64,000 nucleotides of DNA from Acetobacter nitrogenifigens DSM 23921 = NBRC 105050 (GCF_000429165.1 NZ_AUBI01000010.1:62001-126000); one strand, 5' to 3'. Shown: positions 27,406 through 40,389, counted from the first letter of the stretch. Made by a program: numbers and translations. Notes: a model not told the origin generated them from the sequence alone.

Positions 27406-28110
27406 TTGTTCAGAAGACGTAAGCCAGACGAAAGTCAGACCGGCCAGTCCGCTCCCTCCCCCAGCGCGGCCCCAGCCGCGCCGCCGTCTGGCGCCCGCCC
27501 CCCAGCGCCAGACAAAAGCGGCGCGCCCTTATTTCCTCCACAAGCAAAGGATACCCCATCTATGGGTCGTGCCCCGTTCCCGCCCGCTCCTGGCTCCACC
27601 CCTTCGCCCAACGCCGTGCCTACAGGCGCGCCGGGCGGAGCCCCCGCCGGAGCGCCGGGCCCCATGGCGCAGCGTCCGCAAGGCCCTGCGCCTCGCCGCG
27701 AGGAAGAGCAGCGCCGCACCCTCGTGGTCGGACGCGGCATCAGCGTTCAGGGATCCGTGCAGGATGCAGAGCGCCTCGTCGTCGAGGGCACTGTTGAGTC
27801 GAGCATGATCGTGGCGAAGCAACTCTCCGTTGCGCCCGGCGGCCTGTTCCGCGGCGGCGTCGAAGTCGAGGACGCAGAAATTGCCGGCACGGTCGACGGC
27901 ACCCTGACCGTACGCGGCAGCCTGACAGTCAGCGCGACCGGACGCCTGCTTGGCAAGGCCACCTGCAAGCGCCTGCGTGTCGAAGACGGCGGCCAGATCA
28001 CCGGCCAGCTTGAAATGCTGACCGACGGAGCGAGCCCTTCCTCCGCGTCCTCCTCCAGCTCTCCGGCGCAGTCGACTCCGACGCCCACTCCGGCGCCCAG
28101 CGCCGCCTGA
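27406..28110 (+). CDS. Bactofilin family cytoskeletal protein
   Basis: 234 residues. The N-terminus is long and Pro/Ala-rich (about 10-95). It is followed by the bactofilin beta-helix domain (about 103-205; TLVVGRGISVQGSV, ERLVVEGTVE, GLFRGGVEVEDAEIAGTVDGTLTVRGSLTV) and a Ser/Pro/Thr tail. Bactofilins polymerise without nucleotide under the inner membrane and organise cell shape, stalks or wall enzymes. The start is a TTG at 27406, giving LFRRRKPD, with GACGGGG 6 bases upstream. An intrinsic terminator follows. It stands alone after the convergent glycan and kinase genes. Confidence 0.92.
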   Translation: MFRRRKPDESQTGQSAPSPSAAPAAPPSGARPPAPDKSGAPLFPPQAKDTPSMGRAPFPPAPGSTPSPNAVPTGAPGGAPAGAPGPMAQRPQGPAPRREEEQRRTLVVGRGISVQGSVQDAERLVVEGTVESSMIVAKQLSVAPGGLFRGGVEVEDAEIAGTVDGTLTVRGSLTVSATGRLLGKATCKRLRVEDGGQITGQLEMLTDGASPSSASSSSSPAQSTPTPTPAPSAA

Positions 28111-28118
28111 TTACGGCG

Positions 28119-28143
28119 ACAGGCGGGCGCTGCACCCGCCTGT
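28119..28143 (+). terminator. First hairpin after bactofilin gene
   Basis: A 9-bp perfect stem (ACAGGCGGG/CCCGCCTGT) with a 7-base loop, beginning 9 bases after the stop codon. No T-run follows directly. It may act with the hairpin immediately downstream. Confidence 0.5.
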
Positions 28144-28152
28144 CCTGAAGAG

Positions 28153-28192
28153 AAGCCCTGTATAGCGTTCGCGCATGCAGGGCTTTCTTTTT
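28153..28192 (+). terminator. Rho-independent terminator after bactofilin gene
   Basis: An 8-bp stem (AAGCCCTG/CAGGGCTT) with a 17-base loop, followed by TCTTTTT. This is a typical intrinsic terminator, 43 bases after the stop codon. Confidence 0.75.
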
Positions 28193-28838
28193 GGAAACAA
28201 GGCCCCCTTGTTCCTGTTCGGATTTTCCCGGATAAGCGCTTCTCAAACTTCGCCTCCGTTCCTCCGAAGTCCGCATAGCGCTTCGGATAGGGAAGCCTGA
28301 CGCACCCCCTCGTCTTCGACGCCCGCTTCCCGATGTTCTGAAGATTGAACGCCAGCGCTCGGCGCCGCACAGAAATGAAGCGTCGCCTAATTTCTTTTAC
28401 GTTCGCCAGGATTAAGGCCGGGCCGTCGCATTTTTCATGCCGCCCATCTTACTGCGCAGCCCGAACGACAATCGGCGCTTGCCCGGCGCGATCAATCCCT
28501 CAGGACACGACGCTCTCTGATCTTCGCTCTCGAGGAATCACCTCGGAGCCGGCAACTACAGCAGCGCAAAAGCTGGCCCTTACAGATAAGGCTACGCCGA
28601 TCAGGCGACCCTCGTTTTCGAAGGGAAATCGGACGCATCCGCCCTGACTATCGCCGCTGGCGGCTCCGACGCGAGCCTGCCGCGCGACAAATTACGATGT
28701 TGAATCAGTCTGTTTTGTAAGGAGACGAGGACACCGGCCGCAGGCGTCAAGACGCCAGCCAGACCGATTCCAGACGCGCACGGCGCGAAAGCTGACAAGT
28801 CCGGCCATAAAAAACGGCCGAACTTGCGAACGCCCTTA
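28193..28838. other. Intergenic region of about 645 bases without recognised gene
   Basis: It lies between the bactofilin terminator and the convergent gcrA stop. Plus- and minus-strand frames have no recognisable protein character. It holds a small AACAAGG/CCTTGTT hairpin right at its start, a second copy (28655-28673) of the 19-base repeat also found at 7225, and an imperfect hairpin with a T-rich loop at about 28797-28826 that could end gcrA transcripts. Confidence 0.45.
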
Positions 28839-29615
28839 TCAGGCCACGTTATCGCGACGGTCACGCAACTTTACGTACGCCAAAGACGCGTGCTCCGCAC
28901 AGTAGGGCTTTCCAGCCAACGGCGCCGCGCCGCAGAAACGAAAACCCGGCGTTCCCGGATCGCCAAGCGGCCAGCAGCAGCTTGGCCCACGCTTGCGAGA
29001 CTCAGCAGGCGGGCTGACTACATTGCGGAAGGCGGCGCGCGGCGCGGCCGCTTTGACTGGAGTCGGCGCAGGCGTGGCGACCTGTTCGCGAGAAACCGGG
29101 TTCGCAGTCGCCGGGCTCGACGCCACAGGCCGCGCCTCTGCAGTTTTGACCGGCGCAGCTGCGGCGGAACGGGAAGACTCCGCCAAGGTCTCGGCGACGA
29201 CGGCCGAAACTTCCGTCGCCTCGACCACAGCGACAGCTTCCGCGACCTCAGCGGCAGGCGACGCCTCTCGGATCGGCGCTTCAGCAACCGGTGGCGCAGG
29301 CGCGTTCTCCACGGGGACAGCCGCCTGAGCAGGCGCTGTCGTCACGACGCTCACCGGGGGCTCCGCCACAACTTCCGCAGTTGCAACTGTGCGCTCCGCA
29401 GGCGCCGAAGACTTTTCAACGTCCACCGCCTTGGCGCTGGCGCTCTTGCCGCCCGGCCGACGGATTGGCGACGGCCGCGCAGGCAGACCTAACCTGTGCG
29501 CCTTGCCGACCACAGCATTTTTCGTGATGCCGATCTGGCGTCCGATTTCGGCCGTGGAGAGACCCTGCTCCCACAGTTCTTTCAGACGAGCGATCGTCTC
29601 TTCCGTCCAGTCCAT
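28839..29615 (-). CDS. gcrA: GcrA cell cycle regulator
   Basis: Alphaproteobacterial regulator that works with sigma70 RNA polymerase at promoters carrying CcrM-methylated GANTC sites. The N-terminal helix-turn-helix is diagnostic (MDWTEETIARLKELWEQGLS then IGITKNAVVGKAHRLGLP). The conserved C-terminal zinc-like motif is also present (CCWPLGDPGTPGFRFCG...YCAEH). The two are joined by an unusually long Ala/Val/Pro/Glu-rich linker (about residues 55-205), making the protein 258 residues where Caulobacter GcrA has about 170. It is monocistronic. DnaA-box-like repeats lie upstream. Confidence 0.96.
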   Translation of the reverse strand: MDWTEETIARLKELWEQGLSTAEIGRQIGITKNAVVGKAHRLGLPARPSPIRRPGGKSASAKAVDVEKSSAPAERTVATAEVVAEPPVSVVTTAPAQAAVPVENAPAPPVAEAPIREASPAAEVAEAVAVVEATEVSAVVAETLAESSRSAAAAPVKTAEARPVASSPATANPVSREQVATPAPTPVKAAAPRAAFRNVVSPPAESRKRGPSCCWPLGDPGTPGFRFCGAAPLAGKPYCAEHASLAYVKLRDRRDNVA

Positions 29616-29674
29616 GACATCGGCCTCCCTTTGACGGAACGGTCCTCGCCACTCCGAGTTTGGCGGAAAATAGG

Positions 29675-29680
29675 ATTATA
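29675..29680 (-). promoter_or_regulatory. Candidate -10 element (TATAAT) for gcrA
   Basis: The minus strand reads a perfect TATAAT about 60 bases upstream of the gcrA start codon. No clear -35 hexamer at the proper spacing is seen, which would fit a promoter needing an activator. Confidence 0.35.
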
Positions 29681-29728
29681 TTGTGGTCGGCTCAAGGAAG
29701 GCGCCACAAAATCTTGGGGACAAAGGGC

Positions 29729-29757
29729 TGGATAACCCTATGGATAACCGGTGGATC
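29729..29757 (-). promoter_or_regulatory. DnaA-box-like repeats upstream of gcrA
   Basis: On the plus strand TGGATAACC occurs at 29729 and 29741, followed by a partial TGGATCAC at 29752, all about one helical turn apart. The complements TTATCCATA and TTATCCAGC differ from the DnaA consensus TTATCCACA at one and two positions. They lie 114-142 bases upstream of the gcrA start and about 50 bases beyond its candidate -10. DnaA is known to control gcrA in Caulobacter; here the link is inferred. Confidence 0.4.
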
Positions 29758-29794
29758 ACTCTGTATGAACGAATCGCGCCGGAAACGTCCCCGC

Positions 29795-30997
29795 TTACGT
29801 CGGGGCGTCGCCCTTGCGGATCAGTTCCACCCGATCGCCCTTGACGCCCAGCGACAGCCTGCCCTCGCACAACGCCAGCGCTTCCTCACCGAACACATCG
29901 CGGCGCCACCCTGTCATGATGGGGCCTGCCTGGTCCTGTTCAAGAGCGAACGCGTCCAATTCATCGGACGTCGCCACCAATTTCTGCGCAACGTCGTGCT
30001 TTTCGCACTGATGGGCCAGCAGCACTTTCAGCAACGCAACAAGAGCCGGAGATGCCCGCGGGCCGTCGACGCCCTTGCCCCGCGCAGGCCTCGGCAACTC
30101 CGCGTCCGGAAGCTCCAGCGCGATTTCGACGGCCTCCAGCAACCCGGCGCCGCTCTTCCCCTCGGCAAAACCGCGCGTCACGCCGCGTACGCGGGCCAAA
30201 GCCTCGACGGTCCGAGGCGCCGTAGCCGCGATCTCCAGCAGGCTCTCGTCCTTGAGCATCCGCTGGCGCGGGATGTTGGCGTTCTGGGCCTCGATCTCGC
30301 GCCAGGCAGCGATCGCGCGCAATACGCCCAGCATCCGACGATTGCCCGTGCGCGCCTTCAGCCGCTCCCACTGCCTTTCCGGGTCGACCCGCAGACGCTC
30401 CGGGTCGGAGAGCGCCGCCTGCTCGGATGCGACCCACGCCCCACGCTCCTCTCGGGCGAGGATGCGCAGCAGATGCTCATACACATCGCGCAGATGCGTC
30501 ACATCCGCCGCCGCGTATGTCAGTTGCGCCTGCGACAAGGGTCTTGCCGACCAGTCGGTGAAGCGATGGCTCTTGTCGATGACTGCGCCGGTAAGCGCCC
30601 CCACCAGATTGTCATAGCCGACCTGTTCACCGTAACCCGCCACCATCGCCGCGACCTGCGTGTCGAACATTGGCGTGGGCAGGCGGTCGAAGAGGTGGAG
30701 AAAAATCTCCAGATCCTGGCGCGCCGCGTGCAACACCTTCACGACCGACGTATCGTCGAACAGCTCGGCCAGCGGCGTAAGGTCCAGACCGGGCGCCAGC
30801 GCATCCACCAGAGCGACCTCGGAGGCGCCAGCAAGCTGCACAAGGCACAGCTCCGGCCAGTAGGTGCGTTCCCGCATGAACTCCGTGTCGACCGTGACGA
30901 ACGGCTCGTTACGAAGACGGGAGACAGTCTCGGCGAGATCATCGGTCCGCACGATAAGGCGCGGTTCCGGAAAGCTGTGTCGGGCGGGTTTGGCCAT
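29795..30997 (-). CDS. rnd: Ribonuclease D
   Basis: 3'-5' exoribonuclease that trims tRNA and other small RNA precursors. From the ATG at 30997 the protein is 400 residues. It has a DEDD-y exonuclease domain (D37 and E39 in VTVDTEFMRERTYWP; HAARQDLEI; MFDTQVAAM; Tyr-Asp in LTYAAADVTHL) followed by an HRDC domain (about 215-295). The open frame runs a further 44 residues upstream to 31129, but those residues are not family-like and overlap the queF promoter, so I exclude them. The gene is divergent from queF. Confidence 0.92.
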   Translation of the reverse strand: MAKPARHSFPEPRLIVRTDDLAETVSRLRNEPFVTVDTEFMRERTYWPELCLVQLAGASEVALVDALAPGLDLTPLAELFDDTSVVKVLHAARQDLEIFLHLFDRLPTPMFDTQVAAMVAGYGEQVGYDNLVGALTGAVIDKSHRFTDWSARPLSQAQLTYAAADVTHLRDVYEHLLRILAREERGAWVASEQAALSDPERLRVDPERQWERLKARTGNRRMLGVLRAIAAWREIEAQNANIPRQRMLKDESLLEIAATAPRTVEALARVRGVTRGFAEGKSGAGLLEAVEIALELPDAELPRPARGKGVDGPRASPALVALLKVLLAHQCEKHDVAQKLVATSDELDAFALEQDQAGPIMTGWRRDVFGEEALALCEGRLSLGVKGDRVELIRKGDAPT

Positions 30998-31158
30998 GAG
31001 CCATTTCTTACACAGGAGCCCGCTGGAACGAAAGCTGCCACGGTAGCCATAACGGATACGCTTGACGCAGGCGGCTGCGCTCTGACACACCCGGCGCGCT
31101 TGTGCGCCCACAGGATCGGCGCGTCCCATTCTCCCGAATTTTCTATCGGAGCCACCCG

Positions 31159-31629
31159 ATGACAGAACACGACAACGGCGCTGCGGCTCTCACGCAGCTC
31201 GGTCAGGCGACCGCCATTCCTGCATCGCCCGAAGCCGCCCATCTTGAACGCGTGCCGGCTCCGCATCAGGATCGCCAGTACGTAGTGCGCTTCACCGCAC
31301 CGGAATTCACCTCGCTTTGCCCGGTGACAGGTCAGCCGGACTTCGCCCATATCGTGATCGATTATATCCCGCGCGAGTGGATCGTCGAAAGCAAGTCGCT
31401 GAAGCTCTACCTCACGTCCTTCCGCAACCACGGCGCCTTTCATGAGGATTGCTCAGTCACGATCGCTCAGAAGCTGGTGGAGACACTCGACCCGATATGG
31501 CTGCGCATCGGCGCCTACTGGTATCCCCGCGGAGGAATGCCGATCGACGTATTCTGGCAGACCGGCGAGGCTCCGGCCGGAGTGTGGGTTCCCGCGCAGG
31601 ACGTGCCGGGATATCGTGGGCGCGGCTGA
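31159..31629 (+). CDS. queF: NADPH-dependent 7-cyano-7-deazaguanine reductase
   Basis: Reduces preQ0 to preQ1 in queuosine biosynthesis. The 156-residue type I (unimodular) enzyme has the catalytic Cys in [13 protein letters not shown] (C54) and the QueF motif [22 protein letters not shown], which binds NADPH. The start at 31159 has CGGAG 7 bases upstream; an in-frame ATG at 31102 would add 19 residues foreign to the family. It is divergent from rnd and alone. Other queuosine genes are not in the window. Confidence 0.95.
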   Translation: MTEHDNGAAALTQLGQATAIPASPEAAHLERVPAPHQDRQYVVRFTAPEFTSLCPVTGQPDFAHIVIDYIPREWIVESKSLKLYLTSFRNHGAFHEDCSVTIAQKLVETLDPIWLRIGAYWYPRGGMPIDVFWQTGEAPAGVWVPAQDVPGYRGRG

Positions 31630-32243
31630 GCCACTAACCGCCTCGCCATCGACATCAGGGGGAGCCGCCGGAAAAACGCACAGACGCGCCGTCCTCCGGT
31701 GGTTTTCGACGCTCTCCACCAGTCAGCGTCCCCGTTCTCCCCCTTCCGCTTCAAAAGAGGGGCCGATGCAGCCGGTCACGACAGGCTAGGCCGCGCGTTC
31801 GTTGCCCTGTCGCATCCATCCTGTTTTGTCAGCACCGCTAGAAGCTACGCCACAGAGCGTCTGAGCTGATCTCCGACGAGAGGCCTGAGACAGCGCTCCA
31901 ACACATTAATTTATATCTATAAAACCTGCTGCCGTGGCGATTACATGCAGCATCGAGCGTGAACAAAACCAGACTCACTGTGTGAGAGCACGCTACGCAC
32001 TTCTGCTGAAACCCAGCTGACGGAACAGGAAACGCCTCGGTCTGGAAGCTGACCTTAAAAAGTCAGGCGAGCTGTCGGCGACATCAGTCAGCCCTCCTCC
32101 CCCCGACCATATGGCGGCGGCGAGAATTTCCATCCTCTGGCTTCCTGAACGCTCCTTCTCGGATCGCCACAAGGTCCGTTTCCTTGCCCCTGTTGACCAC
32201 GATATCAAACGCCATTGCTATCATTTATTAACCGGATTATTGA
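31630..32243. other. Intergenic region of about 610 bases without recognised gene
   Basis: No frame on either strand reads as a protein. The composition is mixed, with a short AT-rich patch near 31905-31925 and another at 32215-32245, the latter probably the fadH promoter. Confidence 0.4.
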
Positions 32244-32261
32244 TATGCAACTTGTTGCATA
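32244..32261. promoter_or_regulatory. Operator-like perfect inverted repeat before fadH
   Basis: TATGCAA-CTTG-TTGCATA: 7-bp perfect arms with a 4-base centre, ending 13 bases before the fadH start and next to its ribosome-binding site (AAAGGA). The size and position are those of a dimeric repressor operator. The nearest regulator is the PadR-family gene at 34590, and PadR-type regulators often bind ATGCAA/TTGCAT-like repeats. The pairing is inference. Confidence 0.55.
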
Positions 32262-32262
32262 A

Positions 32263-34296
<2,034 letters not shown>

Positions 34297-34453
34297 ACTG
34301 AACTGTCGCGTGAAGCCTCTCCGCCTTGTCTGAACGGAGCAGGGCCCCAGACAAGGGGCACGATCACCAGACCGTGTCATGGGGGATCAGACGCCGGAAC
34401 GAGTTTGAGTCGTAGTTTCCGCAAACCGGCCGCCGTCGAATGTGGCGGTGGGA

Positions 34454-34543
34454 CTACTTCACGTAAGCCTGACGGATGTCTTCGTAGAAATCCGACTCGG
34501 CGCCGCTGCCCTGTTTTACTGTTCCAGCAAATACTTTTCCCAT
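34454..34543 (-). CDS. Possible 29-residue small protein or gene remnant
   Basis: A minus-strand frame starting at ATG 34543 encodes MGKVFAGTVKQGSG... and ends DFYEDIRQAYVK, with a stop at 34454. Codons in the second half are typical of GC-rich genes here, so it could be the tail of a decayed gene. There is no clear ribosome-binding site and I do not recognise the peptide. A small CCGCC/GGCGG stem lies just downstream. Confidence 0.2.
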   Translation of the reverse strand: MGKVFAGTVKQGSGAESDFYEDIRQAYVK

Positions 34544-34589
34544 TCGAACGCATTCATTTGAACTAACCTGGCTTCAGGACCACTCGAGC

Positions 34590-35117
34590 ATGTCGCTAGC
34601 CCACGCCTTGCTGACCGCGCTGGTGGAGCGTCCCTGCTGCGGCGCAGAACTGACAGACCGCTTCAACCGCTCCATCGGGTATTTCTGGCCTGCAACGCAC
34701 CAGCAGATTTACCGGGAACTCGCCACCATGAAGGCGTCAGGTTGGATCGAACCTCTACCGATCGAAACCGGACGCGGACGCAAGCGCGCCTATAAAGCCT
34801 CGCCCGCAGGCCTGTCGGAGCTGAAGCGATGGGTCGGAGAACTCCAGGCGCCGCGACCCGTCCGGGACGAATTGATGGTGCGTCTGCGCGCCGCCGCAAT
34901 TCTCGGCCCGACGGCTTTAACGACGGGCGTCGAGGCGCGACTGGCTGCGCATCGCGCAACACTCGCCCATTATCTGGCGCTTGAAGAAAAGGATTTTTCT
35001 GATCCGGATACGACGCGCAAACAGAGACTGCGTCATCTCATCCTGCGGGCGGGCATTGAATCGGAAGCGCACTGGATCGATTTCTGCGAGCGCGCTCTCG
35101 CCCTGCTGGATGAATAA
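34590..35117 (+). CDS. PadR family transcriptional regulator
   Basis: 175 residues. It has an N-terminal winged helix of the PadR/VirR type (SLAHALLTALVERPCCGAELTDRF, ATHQQIYRELATMKASGWIE, a basic GRGRKRAYKASPAG wing) and a C-terminal helical dimerisation region (about 95-175). PadR proteins repress detoxification or efflux genes and release on binding small phenolic or other ligands. It lies 293 bases after fadH on the same strand, and the inverted repeat ahead of fadH is a candidate target. The gene ends 36 bases before the convergent atpC stop. Confidence 0.9.
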   Translation: MSLAHALLTALVERPCCGAELTDRFNRSIGYFWPATHQQIYRELATMKASGWIEPLPIETGRGRKRAYKASPAGLSELKRWVGELQAPRPVRDELMVRLRAAAILGPTALTTGVEARLAAHRATLAHYLALEEKDFSDPDTTRKQRLRHLILRAGIESEAHWIDFCERALALLDE

Positions 35118-35155
35118 AACCCGGAAGATCCAAGCGGTCTTCCGGGTCTCTGGTC

Positions 35156-35566
35156 TTATTCGGGGGGAAGACCGGCTTCGATTTCGGCGCGAACCGACTG
35201 GATTTTCGCCATCAGGCCATCGAGGCGTGTGATGTCGGATTTGTCAGCCGCGTCCCACGCTTCCGTCAGTTCTTCAAGGCGAGCCGTTGCGGAGTCGATG
35301 GAGATTTCCGTCACAGGCACGGCCTGGTCAGCCAGGATCGTGCAACGGGTCGCCGTCATATCGGCGAAGCCGCCCGCGACGAAATAGCGATCCGTAACCG
35401 TCTCGCCTTCGTAGAGGGAAACCGTACCGCCGCGCAGCAGAAGCATCATCGGCGCATGCTCGGGCATGGCGGCGATATCGCCTTCCTCACCCGGCATCAC
35501 GGCCATGTCGACGTCACGGGACACCAGAACCTTTTCGGGGCTGATGATTTCGACCTTGATCGGCAT
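35156..35566 (-). CDS. atpC: F1 ATP synthase epsilon subunit
   Basis: 136 residues, beginning MPIKVEIISPEKVLVSRDVDMAVMPG. The N-terminal beta sandwich contains the conserved PEHAPMM motif and a C-terminal helical part follows. It forms part of the central stalk and can inhibit ATP hydrolysis. Last gene of the F1 operon, 25 bases after atpD. Confidence 0.95.
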   Translation of the reverse strand: MPIKVEIISPEKVLVSRDVDMAVMPGEEGDIAAMPEHAPMMLLLRGGTVSLYEGETVTDRYFVAGGFADMTATRCTILADQAVPVTEISIDSATARLEELTEAWDAADKSDITRLDGLMAKIQSVRAEIEAGLPPE

Positions 35567-35591
35567 CTGAACTGTCCCTTCCGGTCTCGGC

Positions 35592-37091
<1,500 letters not shown>

Positions 37092-37115
37092 CTACGCGGT
37101 TGGAAGAGAAGTCTG

Positions 37116-38000
37116 TCAGACCGCCTGGGCGCCCGACATGATCTCGATAAGCTCGTTGGTGATGTTCGCCTGACGCGTCCGATTGTAGGTCTGCGACAGA
37201 CGGTCGATCGCCTTGCCCGCGTTGCGGGTCGCATTGTCCATGGCCGTCATGCGCGCACCCTGCTCGCCTGCAGCGGATTCCAGCATCGCGGCGTAAAGCT
37301 GCACCTGCAGGTTCCGGGGCAGAAGACGTTCAAGCAGCGTCTGTTCGTCAGGCTCGAATTCATACTGCGCTGCGTTTGCGTCGGGCTCAGCGGCGGCGGC
37401 GTCATCAAGACCCAACGGAATCAGTTGCAGCGGCGTCGGAACCTGCGACATCACGTTGCGGAACTGATTGTAGATCACGGTGCAGACATCGAACTCGCCA
37501 GCGTCAAGCAGCGACACGATCTTGTCGCCAAGGTCGCTGGCGGCGGAAAACGGAAGCTCTTTGCCGCCAACGCCGATCACGCGATCAACGATCAGATCGG
37601 AGAACTCGCGGGCGAGATAATCCGCGCCCTTGCGTCCCACCGGCAGAAGCTTGACGATTTTACCCTCAGCCTGAAGCTTGCGGACCGTCTGACGCGTGCG
37701 GCGGTTGATGTTCGAGTTGAACCCGCCAGCAAGACCACGATCACTGGTGATCGGGACCAGAAGATGCACGCGATCTCCGCCCGTGCCTGCCAGAAGCTTC
37801 GGCGCGCCGTCTTGCCCCGCCATGGCGGCGGCGAGTTCGCCCAACATCCGACGCATCGCGACGGCGTAAGGACCCGCGGCCTCAGCCTTCTGCTGCGCGC
37901 GCCGCAGCTTGGCTGCGGCGACCATCTTCATCGCGCTCGTGATCTTTTTCGTCGATTTGACGCTGCCGATCCGAGCGCGGAGTTCCTTCAGGGAAGCCAT
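37116..38000 (-). CDS. atpG: F1 ATP synthase gamma subunit
   Basis: Central rotor stalk. 294 residues, beginning [36 protein letters not shown] and ending with the conserved [19 protein letters not shown]...[16 protein letters not shown] helix. A short acidic insertion near residues 200-222 ([19 protein letters not shown]) is a lineage feature of alphaproteobacterial gamma subunits. It is 15 bases after atpA. Confidence 0.97.
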   Translation of the reverse strand: MASLKELRARIGSVKSTKKITSAMKMVAAAKLRRAQQKAEAAGPYAVAMRRMLGELAAAMAGQDGAPKLLAGTGGDRVHLLVPITSDRGLAGGFNSNINRRTRQTVRKLQAEGKIVKLLPVGRKGADYLAREFSDLIVDRVIGVGGKELPFSAASDLGDKIVSLLDAGEFDVCTVIYNQFRNVMSQVPTPLQLIPLGLDDAAAAEPDANAAQYEFEPDEQTLLERLLPRNLQVQLYAAMLESAAGEQGARMTAMDNATRNAGKAIDRLSQTYNRTRQANITNELIEIMSGAQAV

Positions 38001-38015
38001 GGGAGATGCCCCTGA

Positions 38016-39551
38016 TCAGCCGACGAAGCGCTTGTTGAAGTCGGTCAGAAGCTCGGCCAGCTTCGCTTCGCTGTCCTTGCTGATCTGCTTGTCCGCCCGC
38101 AGCGTGTCGATGACGTCCTTCGCCGGGCCACGCAGCTCGCCGAGAAGCTTCGCTTCCCATGCGACGACCTTGTCGACCGCGATTCCATCAAGAAGACCGC
38201 GCGTGCCGGCGAACAGCAGAACAACCTGCTCTTCAACGGACAGCGGGGACGATTCCGGCTGCTTCAGCAGTTCGACCAGACGGGCGCCACGCGCGAGCTG
38301 CTTCTGCGTCGCAGGGTCCAGATCGGAAGCGAACTGTGCGAACGCCGCCATTTCGCGATACTGGGCGAGATCGAGCTTAATCTTGCCCGCGACCTGCTTC
38401 ATCGACTTGATCTGCGCGGCGGAGCCGACGCGCGAAACCGAGCCGCCGACGTTCACCGCCGGGCGAATGCCGCGATAGAACAGATCGGTCTCGAGGAAGA
38501 TCTGACCGTCAGTGATCGAAATCACGTTGGTCGGGATGTACGCCGCAACGTCGCCCGCCTGCGTCTCGATGACCGGCAGCGCCGTGAGCGACCCGGCGCC
38601 ATTGGCGTCGGACATCTTCGCTGCGCGCTCCAGCAGGCGGGAGTGCAGGTAGAACACGTCGCCCGGATAAGCTTCGCGAGCTGGCGGACGGCGCAGCAGC
38701 AGCGACATCTGGCGGTAAGCGACAGCCTGCTTGGACAGATCGTCGTAGCAGATCAGGGCGTGCATGCCGTTGTCGCGGAAGAACTCACCCATCGCGCAGG
38801 CGGCGTAGGGAGCCAGATACTGCATCGGCGCCGGGTCGGACGCCGTGGCGGCGACGACGATCGAATACGCCATCGCGCCGCGCTCTTCGAGCGTGCGGAC
38901 GAGCTGCGCCACGGTGGAGCGCTTCTGACCGATCGCGACGTAGATGCAGTAGAGCGACTTCTTGTCGTCGCCCAGCGCATTGACTTCTTTCTGCGCGAGG
39001 ATGGTGTCGAGCAGGATGGCGGTCTTGCCGGTCTGACGATCGCCGATGATCAGCTCACGCTGACCGCGCCCGATCGGAACCAGCGCGTCAATCGCCTTGA
39101 TGCCGGTCTGCATCGGCTCGCCAACGGACTGACGCGGCATGATGCCAGGGGCCTTCACCTCGGCGGGCGTCAGCGTAACGTCAGTGATCGGCCCCTTGCC
39201 GTCGATGGGGTTGCCGAGCGCATCGACAACGCGACCCAGCAGACCACGACCGACCGGGACCTCGACCACCGCGCCGGAGCGCGTGACCGTGTCGCCTTCG
39301 CGAATTTCCGAATCGCCACCGAAAATAACGATGCCGACGTTGTCGTTCTCGAGGTTCAGGGCCATGCCTTTCTGCCCCGCGCCGGGGAAGTCGACCAGTT
39401 CGCCGGCCATGACGTTCTGCAGGCCATAGACGCGAGCGATGCCGTCGCCGACGGACAGAACCGTGCCGGTCTCAGCCGTCTCGGACGCCGTGTCGAAGGA
39501 CGCGATCTGCTGCTTGAGGATATCCGAAATCTCGGCGGGACGGATTTCCAT
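38016..39551 (-). CDS. atpA: F1 ATP synthase alpha subunit
   Basis: Regulatory nucleotide-binding subunit of F1. 511 residues from the ATG at 39551, which overlaps the atpH stop (TGATG); a GTG one codon upstream is not needed. Visible are [16 protein letters not shown], Walker [10 protein letters not shown], the [14 protein letters not shown] and [34 protein letters not shown] segments, and the Arg-finger SRVGSAAQ region. The overlap implies translational coupling with atpH. Confidence 0.98.
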   Translation of the reverse strand: MEIRPAEISDILKQQIASFDTASETAETGTVLSVGDGIARVYGLQNVMAGELVDFPGAGQKGMALNLENDNVGIVIFGGDSEIREGDTVTRSGAVVEVPVGRGLLGRVVDALGNPIDGKGPITDVTLTPAEVKAPGIMPRQSVGEPMQTGIKAIDALVPIGRGQRELIIGDRQTGKTAILLDTILAQKEVNALGDDKKSLYCIYVAIGQKRSTVAQLVRTLEERGAMAYSIVVAATASDPAPMQYLAPYAACAMGEFFRDNGMHALICYDDLSKQAVAYRQMSLLLRRPPAREAYPGDVFYLHSRLLERAAKMSDANGAGSLTALPVIETQAGDVAAYIPTNVISITDGQIFLETDLFYRGIRPAVNVGGSVSRVGSAAQIKSMKQVAGKIKLDLAQYREMAAFAQFASDLDPATQKQLARGARLVELLKQPESSPLSVEEQVVLLFAGTRGLLDGIAVDKVVAWEAKLLGELRGPAKDVIDTLRADKQISKDSEAKLAELLTDFNKRFVG

Positions 39552-40144
39552 CACGCGGCTCCCTTCATGGCGTAGTGCAGGCGGACAAGGCGGGATTGCA
39601 GGCTATTGTCATAGAGGCGCGGACCGACCTGGACCACCAGACCACCGAGGATGGTGGGGTCGACCCGTTCCTGAAGCGCGATGCGCGTGTAACCGGCTTC
39701 GGCGAGCTTGCCCTGAAGCTGGGTGCGCTGCGCGGTGGTGAGCGGCTGGGCGCTGACGACCTCCGCGGCAATCTCGCCGCGACGCGCGGCAGCGAGCGCA
39801 ACAAAAGCCGCCAGAATTTCACGCAGCCGCGAAAGACGGCGATTGTCGGCCACGACGCCGAGGAAATTATAAAGTGTCTCGCTGAAACCCTGGGCGGAAA
39901 GGACGGCCAGAACAGCTTTGCGGGAGTCCCGAATATCCAGACGGGCGTCGCCCAGCACGCGCTGCAGATCTGAGCTTTCGTCGATCAGACGAATCAGGGC
40001 GTCGACCTGAGGCAGAACCTCGTCGAGCTTCCAGCGATCTGCGGCGATTTCATACAGCGCGGTCGCATAGCGTCCTGCGAGACCGCCGCCTGTCCCAGTC
40101 GGGGCGCGCACGGCGGATCGGGCGGTCGTTACGGCGGTGGCCAC
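39551..40144 (-). CDS. atpH: F1 ATP synthase delta subunit
   Basis: Joins F1 to the peripheral stalk (OSCP equivalent). 197 residues with [14 protein letters not shown] near the N-terminus after an Ala/Gly-rich leader of about 20, a helical middle with the conserved [14 protein letters not shown], and the C-terminal [28 protein letters not shown] signature. First gene of the operon. F0 genes are absent, as usual in alphaproteobacteria, where F0 is encoded at a separate locus. Confidence 0.96.
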   Translation of the reverse strand: MATAVTTARSAVRAPTGTGGGLAGRYATALYEIAADRWKLDEVLPQVDALIRLIDESSDLQRVLGDARLDIRDSRKAVLAVLSAQGFSETLYNFLGVVADNRRLSRLREILAAFVALAAARRGEIAAEVVSAQPLTTAQRTQLQGKLAEAGYTRIALQERVDPTILGGLVVQVGPRLYDNSLQSRLVRLHYAMKGAA

Positions 40145-40250
40145 TCTTCAGGCTCTTTCCTTCTGCGTTGCCAAGGCGCGTTCGCAGGCGAGATCGTTTC
40201 GGTCCACTGTCGCGGGACCAGAAGCGCACGCCAGGCCGCTTTCATTGTTG

Positions 40251-40283
40251 GCGCGGCCTCTAGCATGGAGATTCAGGCCGCGC
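40251..40283. promoter_or_regulatory. Inverted repeat in the atp operon leader
   Basis: 9-bp arms GCGCGGCCT/AGGCCGCGC separated by 15 bases, about 107-139 bases upstream of atpH. Within the same bases the minus strand offers TTGCGC, a 17-base gap, then TAGAGG as a possible promoter, so the repeat may be an operator or a leader hairpin. Confidence 0.3.
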
Positions 40284-40389
40284 AACAGAAGGCGTCGGCA
40301 GTTTCGGACCTTAATGACAATTTATCCATACAGCGCACGGGGAGAAAATCCTCACCATCGAGCGCTTCGGGGCCGGCGAAGCGGCGGCG

